A stretch of DNA of 64,000 nucleotides, taken from NCBI GenBank assembly GCA_029247315.1, contig JAQWLM010000002.1, forward strand, positions 124,001 through 188,000, given 5' to 3'. Origin of the DNA: AAA164-E04 sp014239995 (GTDB lineage: Bacteria > Verrucomicrobiota > Verrucomicrobiia > Limisphaerales > AAA164-E04). Shown in pieces: positions 34,920-44,035 of the stretch. Position 1 is the first letter of the stretch; each line of letters begins with the position of its first letter. Both the position numbers and the translations under genes were made by a program. The notes under the pieces were generated by a model. That model was not told where the DNA came from. It did not search any database and worked only from the letters and a program-made list of their open reading frames with translations.

Positions 34920-35819
34920 ATGCAAATACAAAGTCTGAAAGTATTCTGCGATTTAACGGAAACCGAAAGTTTTACGAAATCCGCGCAAATCAACGGCATT
35001 ACTCAATCTGCCGTGAGCCAGCAGATTGGATCTCTCGAAAAACAATTCGAAACCCTGCTGATCGAAAGAAGTAAGAAGAAGTTCAGGCTGACTCGTGAAG
35101 GTACCATGCTCTACGAGTACAGTAAGCAAATCATGCAAACCTACGATTCGCTTCTGAACCATCTTCAGGAAATCAAGGATGTTGTCTCGGGCACCATTCG
35201 GGTAGCCACAATCTACAGCGTTGGCCTTCATGAGCTGCCCCCATACATGAAAAAATTTCTGAAGGCCTATCCTACCGTGAACGTCCATGTCGAGTATCGT
35301 CGATCAAACCAAGTCTACGACGACGTTTTGAGCAATGTCGTGGATCTCGGATTGGTTGCCTATCCACTAAAGGATCCTCGTTTGGAAATTATCCCCATTC
35401 GCAACGACCGTCTGGTGCTTATTTGTCATCCCGATCATGAATGTGCCAAACAGGAGGAGATTGAATTAACCAAACTGCAAGGCCAACGCTTTATTGGCTT
35501 TGAACCGGATATCCCAACACGCAAGGGAATCGACAAGATTCTGCGCGATCATGGAGTCCATGTGACAGTGGCCATGGAATTTGACAATATCGAAACAGTC
35601 AAGCGAGCTGTGGAAATCGACGCTGGCGTGTCGATCGTGCCTCTTGGGACAGTCACCCAGGAAATCGCAAAGCAAACCTTGGCCAAGGTGCAAATTGCCG
35701 ACAACACCTTTTTCAGGCCCCTCGCAGTGGTTCACAAGAAAAACAAGATTCTCTCTCCTGCCATGCGTGAATTCATCATTATTCTGAAAGAGAATCTGGA
35801 ATCCCCTGAGAAAAAATGA
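34920..35819 (+). CDS. LysR-family transcriptional regulator
   Basis: 299 residues. The HTH (TESFTKSAQINGITQSAVSQQIGSLEKQFE) occupies residues 14-45; the effector domain (about 90-295) has TIRVATIYSVGLHELPPYM and the CysB/CbbR-like fold (GLVAYPLKDPRL, AVEIDAGVSIVPLGTV). It probably regulates its own promoter through the dyad upstream. argC starts 13 bases after its stop, so the two may be co-transcribed. The effector and targets are not evident. Confidence 0.92.
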   Translation: MQIQSLKVFCDLTETESFTKSAQINGITQSAVSQQIGSLEKQFETLLIERSKKKFRLTREGTMLYEYSKQIMQTYDSLLNHLQEIKDVVSGTIRVATIYSVGLHELPPYMKKFLKAYPTVNVHVEYRRSNQVYDDVLSNVVDLGLVAYPLKDPRLEIIPIRNDRLVLICHPDHECAKQEEIELTKLQGQRFIGFEPDIPTRKGIDKILRDHGVHVTVAMEFDNIETVKRAVEIDAGVSIVPLGTVTQEIAKQTLAKVQIADNTFFRPLAVVHKKNKILSPAMREFIIILKENLESPEKK

Positions 35820-35832
35820 TTGGATTCAGGGC

Positions 35833-36891
35833 ATGAGTCAAGAGTCACGCCCAGAGACTGTCAAAGTGGCAGTCGTAGGAGCTTCAGGCTATTCCGGTGA
35901 GGAGCTTGTGAAACTACTGTTGCTCCATCCACTTGTTCAAATCAGCGCTTTAACCTCACGGCAGTACCAGGGAAAACCGCTGGGAGATGTGTTCCCAAGA
36001 TTCGCAAACCTTCCTGGTGCAGCCTCCTTGAATTTCATTTCCCCTGACACCGAGACCATTATTGAAATGGCCGATCTGGTCTTTCTAGCGCTCCCGCACG
36101 GAGTTGCGGCCGAATTTGCCGTACCGCTCTACAAAGGTGGATGCCAAGTAATCGACCTCAGTGCCGATTTCAGAATTCGCGATCCAGCCGTTTACCAAGA
36201 ATTCTACGGGATGCCTCACCCGGCACCCTCCCTCCTTGAAAAAGCCGTTTATGGGCTTCCGGAGTGGAATCGCAAGGATATTTCCAAAGCCCAGATCGTG
36301 GCATCCCCAGGCTGCTATCCAACGAGTATCCTTCTACCGTGCCTGCCTCTTATCAAGGCGGGCCTGATCGACCCATCAACACTCATCGTCAACTCGATGA
36401 GTGGTGTGAGTGGTGCAGGAAGGAAAGCTGACATTCCATACCTTTATGTTGAATGCAATGAAAGTGTCCGCCCCTATGGCGTACCCAAGCACCGGCACCT
36501 CTCGGAAATCGAGCAAGCCATCAGTCTAGTTGCAGGCCGCAAGGTCATCATCCAGTTCACACCTCATCTCATCCCTGTCAACCGGGGCATCCTGAGCACG
36601 CTGACCATGACTCCAATCCGCGAATCCATTGCGCAGCGTGTCGATGAAGTCTATCGCAGGCATTACGAAGATGAACCCTTTGTGCGATTGCTTGGAACCA
36701 CGGGATTACCGGATATAAAAAACGTCAGAGGAACGAATAACATCGAAATTGCCTGGCGTTGGGATCCCCGTACGGGACGCCTGATCGTTATGAGTGCCGA
36801 GGACAACCTGGTCAAAGGTGCCAGCGGGCAAGCCATTCAGTCCATGAATCTCATGCGGCGATTCCCGGAGACAGCCGGACTATTACTTTGA
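35833..36891 (+). CDS. argC: N-acetyl-gamma-glutamyl-phosphate reductase
   Basis: 352 residues. The NADP-binding start is VAVVGASGYSGEELVKLL, the catalytic Cys is in ASPGCYPTS and the base is in PKHRHLSEIEQ. It carries out the third step of arginine biosynthesis, reducing N-acetylglutamyl phosphate to the semialdehyde. It is not followed by argJ or argB; a region with no clear gene lies downstream. It begins 13 bases after the LysR gene. Confidence 0.96.
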   Translation: MSQESRPETVKVAVVGASGYSGEELVKLLLLHPLVQISALTSRQYQGKPLGDVFPRFANLPGAASLNFISPDTETIIEMADLVFLALPHGVAAEFAVPLYKGGCQVIDLSADFRIRDPAVYQEFYGMPHPAPSLLEKAVYGLPEWNRKDISKAQIVASPGCYPTSILLPCLPLIKAGLIDPSTLIVNSMSGVSGAGRKADIPYLYVECNESVRPYGVPKHRHLSEIEQAISLVAGRKVIIQFTPHLIPVNRGILSTLTMTPIRESIAQRVDEVYRRHYEDEPFVRLLGTTGLPDIKNVRGTNNIEIAWRWDPRTGRLIVMSAEDNLVKGASGQAIQSMNLMRRFPETAGLLL

Positions 36892-37430
36892 CTCCAGGAC
36901 CAACAAATAATCAAGCGCCGCAAAACAGAGCGCATACCTTTAACAAGCTGAAGCCTGTTCAGCACCACATAAGCGCCGATGAAAGGAGAAGCTTGATTTT
37001 GGCAGACGCAAACCATGCCTGCGGTCAGTTGAACATCATTGACGTAGAGTACTACGGATGGACGGGACATGTTTTCAAACCCTTTTTTGCGGCCCAAAGA
37101 AAATTCTTGGCGGATCCCGTTGTTGTCGATCAGCTATCCAAGGCCTACCGGGGGGCATCTGGTATTCCTGAACCTGAGATGGCTGCTTTGGCAGCAGGAC
37201 ATAGCGCAGAGGGCAATAAACAAGAAGGTCAAGGCGACGCCTTGCTGCCTGCACGCATACACACCGGATTGGCCACTGCCAAGGACCGCTGTATCGATTC
37301 TCGACTACAGGGTCACAAGGTGCGTATCAGAAAATTGCAACGGTTTCTGAGCATGCATGAGCAATCTGGTGATCAGACGCGTTCCAATAAACCCTCATAA
37401 ACCAATCCAGAAGGGGCATCCAACACTCCC
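36892..37430. other. 540-base region with an open frame of doubtful status
   Basis: On the plus strand a frame stays open to 37400. Entering from within argC it has no ATG of its own in the unique part. A TTG near 36995 has GGAGAAGC directly upstream and would give a protein of about 135 residues. The translation (for example AYRGASGIPEPEMAALAAGH) matches nothing I know and is rich in His and Gln, which is common in non-coding frames. The reverse frames are broken by stops. It may be a small unknown gene or decayed sequence. Confidence 0.3.
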
Positions 37431-37760
37431 ATGTCGAACCACACGACATCCTGCATTCAACAGACTCCCGAGGGTATCTTGCTGAGCCTGCGTGTCCAAC
37501 CGAGGTCCCATCGGACCGAAATCCTCGGTCCAATGGGTGAGGCACTCAAGATCCGTATATCAGCCCCACCAGTCGATGACGCCGCAAATGCCTGTTTGCT
37601 TCACTTCCTTTCCAAGGAGCTGAAGATACCAAAATCCCGCATCCAACTGACCAAGGGCCGCAATGCTCGCAATAAGCGCGTGCTCTTGATTGGTCTGAAT
37701 ATATCAGATCTTCCCGATGTTTTTGTGAAAAAATGCACATCAGGAGCCTCTTTCCCTTAA
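37431..37760 (+). CDS. UPF0235 (YggU/DUF167) family protein
   Basis: 109 residues. The family motifs are LSLRVQPRSHRTEI, the conserved ISAPPVDDAANACLLHFLSKEL and SRIQLTKGRNARNKRVLL. It is a small alpha/beta protein of unknown function, conserved widely and often next to membrane YggT. Its 3' end overlaps the 3' end of the convergent trmJ gene by about 21 bases. Confidence 0.88.
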   Translation: MSNHTTSCIQQTPEGILLSLRVQPRSHRTEILGPMGEALKIRISAPPVDDAANACLLHFLSKELKIPKSRIQLTKGRNARNKRVLLIGLNISDLPDVFVKKCTSGASFP

Positions 37761-38501
37761 ACGTTGCAAGCTTACCTGCACACGATGCAGCATGCCGCGC
37801 CACATACGAATATCCAGTTTGTTAGCGGAGGCTCTTAAAAAAAAATCCACAAAACTCTTCACCACACCTGTTTCCTGATGCCCTTTCAGAAAACCGATTT
37901 CAAGAAGGACGGCCTGCAAATGTAACCTCAAGCCTTCTAATTCACCTACAGAGGCAGGGGATTGGCTATCTCTGTTGATTTGCGATTTACCAGGCTCCCC
38001 ATAAAAACGAGACAACTCATAAAGCGTGACCATTACTGCATGAGAAAGATTTAGGGAAGCAACCTTGCCTTGCGTGGGAATTTGAACAAGAACGGAACAG
38101 AGGGCCAGCTCGTCATTGGTCAAGCCACTACTCTCACGCCCAAACATCAATCCGACCCGTCCCGTATTTTTTGGCAGGCTAGGACCCAAGTCTGGAAGGA
38201 GAATCGTGCGATTCTGGCGTGAGCGATGACGCGCAGTGATTCCAAAAACCATTGAAAGATCGCTCACAGAAACCTCTACGGTTTCAAAGACAGTCGCCCC
38301 ATGCAATATTCCAGCCGCACTGGCCGCCCGGTCCATGGCAATTTGCCCCAAATGATCGGCCGGCCGTACCAGACGCAGGTCATCAACCCCCATATTTCCC
38401 ATGGCACGTGCAACAGCACCAATGTTGCCAGGATGGGTTGGTTCCACTAGGATCACAGTAAGATTATCGGCATGCACAAGCCTGGACATGCTGGCGAGCA
38501 T
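37740..38501 (-). CDS. trmJ: TrmJ-like SPOUT RNA 2'-O-methyltransferase
   Basis: 253 residues. The three SPOUT motifs are present: EPTHPGNIGAVARAM, LMFGRESSGLTNDELALC and ASLNLSHAVMVTLYELSRF, which form the knotted SAM site. TrmJ methylates the 2'-OH of nucleotide 32 in several tRNAs. A C-terminal helical part (about 165-253) is as in TrmJ. ATG 38501. TrmH-type relatives with other RNA targets cannot be excluded. Confidence 0.87.
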   Translation of the reverse strand: MLASMSRLVHADNLTVILVEPTHPGNIGAVARAMGNMGVDDLRLVRPADHLGQIAMDRAASAAGILHGATVFETVEVSVSDLSMVFGITARHRSRQNRTILLPDLGPSLPKNTGRVGLMFGRESSGLTNDELALCSVLVQIPTQGKVASLNLSHAVMVTLYELSRFYGEPGKSQINRDSQSPASVGELEGLRLHLQAVLLEIGFLKGHQETGVVKSFVDFFLRASANKLDIRMWRGMLHRVQVSLQRLRERGS

Positions 38502-38650
38502 GATACCCCAACGGCTGACTGACCAGCATTAAGGCATATTTTCAGCTTGCTTTTTACGAAGCCTTACCCCATTGGTTTCCACGACCGCTCATCATCAGTA
38601 GAGGGCTTACTGCTTCCGCTCGGCAACATCACTCCGAAGAAGGGGGGCAG

Positions 38651-38679
38651 CGTGAAAGGGCATAAATGCCGCTTTCACG
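38651..38679 (+). promoter_or_regulatory. Long hairpin in the helicase leader
   Basis: CGTGAAAG (38651-38658) pairs with CTTTCACG (38672-38679), continued inward by GGCAT/ATGCC with one bulged G. No T-run follows, so it is not a standard terminator of the plus strand. Confidence 0.45.
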
Positions 38680-38762
38680 GGTTATGGATGAAGCAGATCT
38701 GGGCAGACCCACCAAGGCTATCCGCGTCGTGCATACATTACTCTAGAGCTCGTCTTTGATAC

Positions 38763-38778
38763 GTTCCCAAATGGGAAC
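38763..38778 (+). promoter_or_regulatory. GTTCCCA-AA-TGGGAAC dyad near the helicase start
   Basis: A perfect 7-bp dyad 28 bases upstream of the ATG. As DNA it could be a repressor site; as RNA it could be a hairpin just ahead of the ribosome site. Confidence 0.4.
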
Positions 38779-38806
38779 AGAGCCAGGATAAGTAAGCACC
38801 ATTACC

Positions 38807-40036
38807 ATGTCATTCGAAAAACTGAATCTAGACGAACGTCTACTCAAGGCAGTCGCAGCCTGCGGCTTTGAAAAACCAACTCCCATCCAGGAACAGGCTA
38901 TTCCTGTCATATTGGACGGAGAAGATCTGATGGGGTCAGCCCAGACCGGCACGGGTAAAACAGCAGCCTTCGTGCTCCCGATCCTTCATCAGCTAATCAA
39001 TCGCCCCCCCGTCAAAAAGGGTATCGGTCCGCGATGCCTGGTCGTGGGACCCACCCGGGAACTCGCACAGCAAGTCGAGAAAGACACAACCACGTTCACC
39101 AAGTTTATCAATATCAAGCAAGGGTCCGTGGTCGGAGGTGTATCCTACGGGCCACAAATTCAGATATTAACGCGTTCTCTGGACGTGCTCATTGCAACCC
39201 CGGGTCGCCTCCTGGATCACATGGGACAGGGACGGGTTGATTACTCAAGACTCGAATTTCTGGTATTGGATGAAGCTGACCGTATGCTCGACATGGGTTT
39301 TATTGGGGATATTCGCAAGATTGTCGGGGCCGTTCCTGAAGCACGACAGACCCTGCTCTTCTCAGCTACACTGGAGGGCCCTGTCCTTCGAATGGCTAAA
39401 ACATTTCTGAATGAACCCGAGTCGATTCAACTCACCACCAACCAACAGAACCACGACCAAATCGACCAGAGAATCCACTGGGCTGACGACGTCAAACACA
39501 AGCATAATCTTTTGAGGCATTATGTGGCGGAAGAGGAATTGAGCCAGGCACTTATATTCACCGCAACCAAGCGTGGTGCGGATGAATTAGTGAATCAGCT
39601 CAATCGAAAGGGTCAAAAAGCTGCGGTGATGCATGGAGACCTTCGGCAATCAGCTCGCAAGCAAACAATGGATGAGATGCATCACGGGAGAATCAAGCTG
39701 TTAGTCGCGACCGACATCGCAGCCCGTGGACTGGACTTCAAGAATATAAGCCATGTTTTTAATTTTGATTTGCCCAACTCGGCTGAAGATTACATTCACC
39801 GTATTGGCAGAACCGGTCGCGCCTCAGCATCCGGCACGGCCATCTCGCTTGTATGCCGCAAGGACTGGGACTACCTGGTCAGCATTGAGCGTTTGACGGG
39901 CAAAAAATTGAAACGGGATATGATTGAAGGTTTAGAACCCATATCCAAGGAACCAAAAATCCGCTCCACCCTGGGCAATGCGGGGCGCTCGTGGAAACCA
40001 AGCCGACGTGGCAGTCTGAAGCGGCGCCTGCGCTGA
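38807..40036 (+). CDS. DEAD-box ATP-dependent RNA helicase (RhlE-like)
   Basis: 409 residues with all helicase motifs: Q motif FEKPTPIQEQAIP, motif I AQTGTGKT, Ia GPTRELAQQ, II VLDEADRMLDMGF, III SAT, IV LIFTATKRGADELV, V ATDIAARGLD and VI HRIGRTGRA. A short Arg-rich tail (SWKPSRRGSLKRRLR) probably binds RNA. It unwinds RNA duplexes in ribosome assembly or mRNA decay. ATG 38807 is followed by the RhlE-like MSFEKLNLDERLLKAV. The upstream leader carries two hairpins. Confidence 0.94.
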   Translation: MSFEKLNLDERLLKAVAACGFEKPTPIQEQAIPVILDGEDLMGSAQTGTGKTAAFVLPILHQLINRPPVKKGIGPRCLVVGPTRELAQQVEKDTTTFTKFINIKQGSVVGGVSYGPQIQILTRSLDVLIATPGRLLDHMGQGRVDYSRLEFLVLDEADRMLDMGFIGDIRKIVGAVPEARQTLLFSATLEGPVLRMAKTFLNEPESIQLTTNQQNHDQIDQRIHWADDVKHKHNLLRHYVAEEELSQALIFTATKRGADELVNQLNRKGQKAAVMHGDLRQSARKQTMDEMHHGRIKLLVATDIAARGLDFKNISHVFNFDLPNSAEDYIHRIGRTGRASASGTAISLVCRKDWDYLVSIERLTGKKLKRDMIEGLEPISKEPKIRSTLGNAGRSWKPSRRGSLKRRLR

Positions 40037-40199
40037 TACGCCTTTCTTGGCACCCGGCATATTCATGTAACAAACAGCAAGGCTGGAAGGACATACCGTT
40101 TTCCTTCCCTTGGTTGAAACACCAAGACAGAGTCTACTTGTCATGCGGAAATACTGGAATTTGATCGTCAACAAAAGGCGGTTCTGACACCGCAAACTT

Positions 40200-40865
40200 G
40201 TGAGCATCCGTTACACATGGAACCAAGATATTCAAGAAGCAGCTCTTGAACTGTGGAACTATCACTGCTTGAGAAAAGCGCCTGCAGCCGCCGAGTTTAT
40301 CCTGATTCTCGGCAGCCATGACCTGCGCGTAGGGGATCGCGCAGCAGAACTTTATCACCAGGGACTTGCCCCTCTGCTACTGTTCACTGGGGGTTACGGC
40401 AACTGGACAGAGGGGATCTTTGAACGGCCTGAGGCAACATTAATTTCACAACGTGCCATGGAACTCGGAGTTCCATGGGATCGAATACTCATCGAGCCTC
40501 GTGCTTCCAATACCGGAGAGAATATCCGCTATTCAAAAGCTCTGCTCCATGAGAAGCAGATTGTCGTGCATCGAGGTCTTGCAGTTCAAAAGCCTTACAT
40601 GGAACGTCGAGCGCTTGCTTCTCTCCGCAAGCAATGGCCAGAGATCTGTTGGCAAATCACATCACCAGAACTGGATTTCCATGCGTATTGTGACCAGGAA
40701 ATCACAAGAGAACTTGTCACCGAAATCATGGTGGGAGACCTGCAGCGCATCATGGAGTATCCCAAGCTTGGATTCCAGATGACACAGGAGCTGCCATCCT
40801 CTGTCTTGTGTGCGTATGAGTTTCTGATCCAACAGGGTTACTGTGGTCATCTCATGGGTAATTAG
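40200..40865 (+). CDS. YdcF/ElyC-family (DUF218) protein
   Basis: 221 residues from GTG 40200. The DUF218 motifs are ILILGSHDLRVGDRAAELYHQG, LLLFTGGYGN, EATLISQRAMELGVPWDRILIEPRASNTGENIRYS and VVHRGLAVQKPYMERRA. The family includes E. coli YdcF (binds SAM) and ElyC (envelope polysaccharide); this member has no membrane helix and resembles the cytoplasmic YdcF type. It is convergent with uvrA. Confidence 0.85.
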   Translation: MSIRYTWNQDIQEAALELWNYHCLRKAPAAAEFILILGSHDLRVGDRAAELYHQGLAPLLLFTGGYGNWTEGIFERPEATLISQRAMELGVPWDRILIEPRASNTGENIRYSKALLHEKQIVVHRGLAVQKPYMERRALASLRKQWPEICWQITSPELDFHAYCDQEITRELVTEIMVGDLQRIMEYPKLGFQMTQELPSSVLCAYEFLIQQGYCGHLMGN

Positions 40866-40956
40866 CCACGACACCTCCAAGAAACGTGCTGATCAATACG
40901 AACCGGCCACGGATTCTGAAATCTTTTTCACGTGGATCACCGAAGTTACGGAAGTC

Positions 40957-43941
40957 TCATCCTGGCAAGGCAGACTCCCTCAGGGCGGCACCTGTATGAC
41001 TACCTGCATGTTCCTGAACCAGGCCAGGCGGACCGCAAACCACCAGGCGCCCTCCTCCTTCACCGCCTTCAGGTCCAAGGTCAATAATCCAATCTGCACT
41101 TCTGATAACATCAACGTGGTGCTCAACCATTAAGACGGAATGCCCCTCGTCCACAAGTTCCTGAAAAAGTTCCAATAACACCTTTACATCCTCGAAATGC
41201 AGTCCCGTGGTGGGTTCATCGAAAACATAGAGGCAGTGCTTGGGGCCAGACCGCATGTTGGATATCTGGGTAAGATGCCTTACGAGTTTCAAGCGCTGAC
41301 TTTCTCCACCACTGAGGGTATTGACCGGTTGCCCAAGTTTGAGGTAGCCCAATCCCGCCTTCTGCAGCCATTGCAGCCCTTGGACAGCCTTTTCGACAGA
41401 CCTGGTCAGAGGCAGTGCGTCTATGAAACTCAGGGCCTCATCAACCGTCGCTTCGAGCATATCGGCAATGCTCCATTCGCATCGACTCGATCCTTCATCA
41501 TCTGCCAGGGTGGCCGATAGCTTGACCTCCAACACCCTGGCTTGATACCGCGTGCCATCACATTCCGGACAACGAATGTAGACATCGCTCAGAAATTGCA
41601 TCTCGATTTTCTCGTAACCAACACCACGACAGTGCTCACATTGTCCACTACGGGCATTGAAACTGAAATTCCCTGATTTAAATCCTTTTTCCTTCGCACT
41701 GGGCACCCCCGCAAACAAATCCCGAATGGCATCAAACGCACCCACGTAAACAGCGGGGTTTGACCTTGGAGTACGTCCAATGGAGGACTGATCCACCAAG
41801 ACGGTCTCATCGATGGACTCAAATCCCACCAGGATCGTTTTTTTAGAATTATCCTTTGGTTTCGGAGGGTTTACGTGATCAACATCTTCAAATGTTTTTT
41901 CCAAGGCCAGATCCTGATTCAGAGTGTCCTTAAGCAGGGGGATCAATACATCACGCACCAGGGTGGTTTTTCCCGATCCACTGACACCCGTGATGCACAC
42001 AAGGCGTTTAAGAGGTATTTCAACGGTAACATGCTTGAGATTATGCTTGGTCGCATTTTTGAGTTTGAGCCATTGGACATGTCTCTTGGGACGCACGGCA
42101 CGCCCTCTGAAAGCCTGGATCCGCCGCTTACCGGAGAGATATGCTCCGGTAAGTGAATGTCTTGAATCACGCAATTCAGAAAGGTCGCCCTGAAAAACCA
42201 AACTCCCACCTGAGGATCCATGACCTGGTCCAATATCAACGATCTGGTCAGCGGCTTCGATGATCTTGGCTTCGTGCTCGACCACCACGACCGTGTTTTG
42301 CTGATCCCGCAACTGCTGAAGTATCCCTATCAGGCGGTCGGTATCGCGCGGATGCAGACCCACACTTGGCTCATCCAGAACATAAAGGGCATTAACAAGC
42401 CGGGAACCAAGACAGCTCGTAAGATTAACGCGCTCTGTTTCCCCCCCCGAAAGACTGCGAGTAGGGCGGTCGAGCGTGAGGTAATCCAACCCTACTTCGA
42501 CTAAAAAATTTAATCTTGAATGAATCTCATCCAACACCAGCCCCAGTGGATCGGTCGATTTTGTGCGGAATGCACATCTCCACTGGTTGACACGCGCCAG
42601 GGCATCTCCAATGGGCAACTTGTAAAAAGCAGGCAGTGTCAATGAAGCAGCCTCATCACCTGGCTGAGACATTCGGTAATTCAATGCCTCAGCCTGCAAT
42701 CGAGCTCCATGACAAGCGTGACACATTTGGTAAGTACGGTAACGGGCCAACAGAACACGCACGTGCATTTTGTAGGATTTCGATTCAAGCCATCGAAAAT
42801 AACCTCTGACCCCATACCAGGCATTCGGCCATTGATGTTCCGCATCGTTACCATAACCCGGATCGCCTTCAAGGACCCATTTCCAGTGGTGCTCCTCAAG
42901 ATCTCCAAAAGGAACCTTCGTTGGCACATTGCGTTTTCGGCAGAATTGCAGGAGATCACGCTGGCATTCCTGTCCATTTCCCGTTTGCCAAGGCCTGACA
43001 GCACCACCGGCAAGACTAAGGCTCGGGTCGGGTATGGCCGCCTTGGGGTCCAGGGTAATAATACGACCAAAGCCCTTACATGTCGGACAGGCTCCTACAG
43101 GATTGTTGAAGCTGAAAAGTGAGGAGCTGGGCTCTGGGAAATCCAGATCACAATGGGGGCAATGGCGATGACGCGAATGCCGAAAACTTTTTTGAGGCTG
43201 GGAGGGTGTAAGCCATCGCACAGCTAAATGTCCCTTGCCAAATTGATAAGCCTGCTCGCAAGCCTCCACGAATCGCGCTCGCATGCTGGCATTCACCTTG
43301 ATGCGATCCTGAATGATCGTCAAACACTCCGGACGCATGGATTCGAGTGATTCCAGGGATTCCTCAAGGCGCGTTGGCTCACTGCCTATCAGCAGGCGCG
43401 TGAATCCCTGTTGTTTGACCAAGTCGACCGATGCACTCAAATCGAGTTTGGAACTCAGGGGAACGTCAAATGTGATCAGGATGGTTTCTCCCGGAGCAGT
43501 AGCACGCCAATGCTTCCAGACTCGGCCCGGATCCTCTTCCCGCACGAGGGCTCCACATCCTGCACAATAGAGCATGGCTTTCTGGGCCCAGAGTAACTTG
43601 GCATACTCGCAAATCTCGGTCATGGTTCCAATCGTGGAACGCGTGGTTTTTACTGTATTACGCTGCTCGATGGCAATGGCGGGAGGAATACCATCAATGC
43701 GATCCACCATGGGCTTATCCATGCGGTCGAAAAACTGGCGAGCATAGGGAGTAAAGGTTTCGATATAACGGCGCTGACCCTCCGCGTAGAGGGTATCAAA
43801 CGCCAACGAGCTTTTGCCCGATCCACTGAGCCCGGTCACGACAACAAGCTTGCCAAGCGGAATATCCAAATCAAATCCCTTGAGATTGTTGTGTCGAACC
43901 CCTCGCAACTGAATGCAGTTTTCGGCTTGGTTGTCAGGCAT
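40957..43941 (-). CDS. uvrA: UvrA-type excinuclease ATPase
   Basis: 994 residues from ATG 43941, slightly longer than the usual 940. Two ABC modules: Walker A TGLSGSGKSS and TGVSGSGKTT; signatures LSGGETERV and LSGGESQRL; Walker B VLDEPSVGLHP and VFDEPTTGLH. Zinc modules are at CAGCG, CPHC...CPTCKGFG and CEHCRGVG...CPECDGTRY. With UvrB it finds bulky DNA lesions. The N-terminal region after the first Walker A reads PPAIAIEQRNTVKTTRSTIGTMTEI, which differs from the common SHNPRSTVGTVTEI, so this may be a paralogue group. The open frame continues upstream to 44139, but the canonical start is 43941. Confidence 0.9.
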   Translation of the reverse strand: MPDNQAENCIQLRGVRHNNLKGFDLDIPLGKLVVVTGLSGSGKSSLAFDTLYAEGQRRYIETFTPYARQFFDRMDKPMVDRIDGIPPAIAIEQRNTVKTTRSTIGTMTEICEYAKLLWAQKAMLYCAGCGALVREEDPGRVWKHWRATAPGETILITFDVPLSSKLDLSASVDLVKQQGFTRLLIGSEPTRLEESLESLESMRPECLTIIQDRIKVNASMRARFVEACEQAYQFGKGHLAVRWLTPSQPQKSFRHSRHRHCPHCDLDFPEPSSSLFSFNNPVGACPTCKGFGRIITLDPKAAIPDPSLSLAGGAVRPWQTGNGQECQRDLLQFCRKRNVPTKVPFGDLEEHHWKWVLEGDPGYGNDAEHQWPNAWYGVRGYFRWLESKSYKMHVRVLLARYRTYQMCHACHGARLQAEALNYRMSQPGDEAASLTLPAFYKLPIGDALARVNQWRCAFRTKSTDPLGLVLDEIHSRLNFLVEVGLDYLTLDRPTRSLSGGETERVNLTSCLGSRLVNALYVLDEPSVGLHPRDTDRLIGILQQLRDQQNTVVVVEHEAKIIEAADQIVDIGPGHGSSGGSLVFQGDLSELRDSRHSLTGAYLSGKRRIQAFRGRAVRPKRHVQWLKLKNATKHNLKHVTVEIPLKRLVCITGVSGSGKTTLVRDVLIPLLKDTLNQDLALEKTFEDVDHVNPPKPKDNSKKTILVGFESIDETVLVDQSSIGRTPRSNPAVYVGAFDAIRDLFAGVPSAKEKGFKSGNFSFNARSGQCEHCRGVGYEKIEMQFLSDVYIRCPECDGTRYQARVLEVKLSATLADDEGSSRCEWSIADMLEATVDEALSFIDALPLTRSVEKAVQGLQWLQKAGLGYLKLGQPVNTLSGGESQRLKLVRHLTQISNMRSGPKHCLYVFDEPTTGLHFEDVKVLLELFQELVDEGHSVLMVEHHVDVIRSADWIIDLGPEGGEGGGRLVVCGPPGLVQEHAGSHTGAALRESALPG

Positions 43942-44035
43942 TGGGTCACAATCTATCGGAGCTATCCTCCGTGTCAATCGACGTCCTGTGAAACGATTCT
44001 TGCACCATGACTCGCAAGCCATACACTGGTTGGAT

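Larger units (their letters stand above)
38502..38806 (+). other. Structured leader region of the DEAD-box helicase gene
   Basis: No gene is seen in this 305-base stretch, which separates trmJ (minus) from the helicase (plus). It contains two strong hairpins on the side of the helicase, reported separately, suggesting a folded 5' leader. Cold-shock or autoregulated leaders are usual for RNA helicases, so regulation at RNA level is possible. Confidence 0.4.

Noticed and set aside
36759..37400. Full-length plus-strand frame starting inside argC
   Set aside because: Its first part lies in a second frame of argC, which is clearly coding; only the part after argC could be real and is listed as uncertain.
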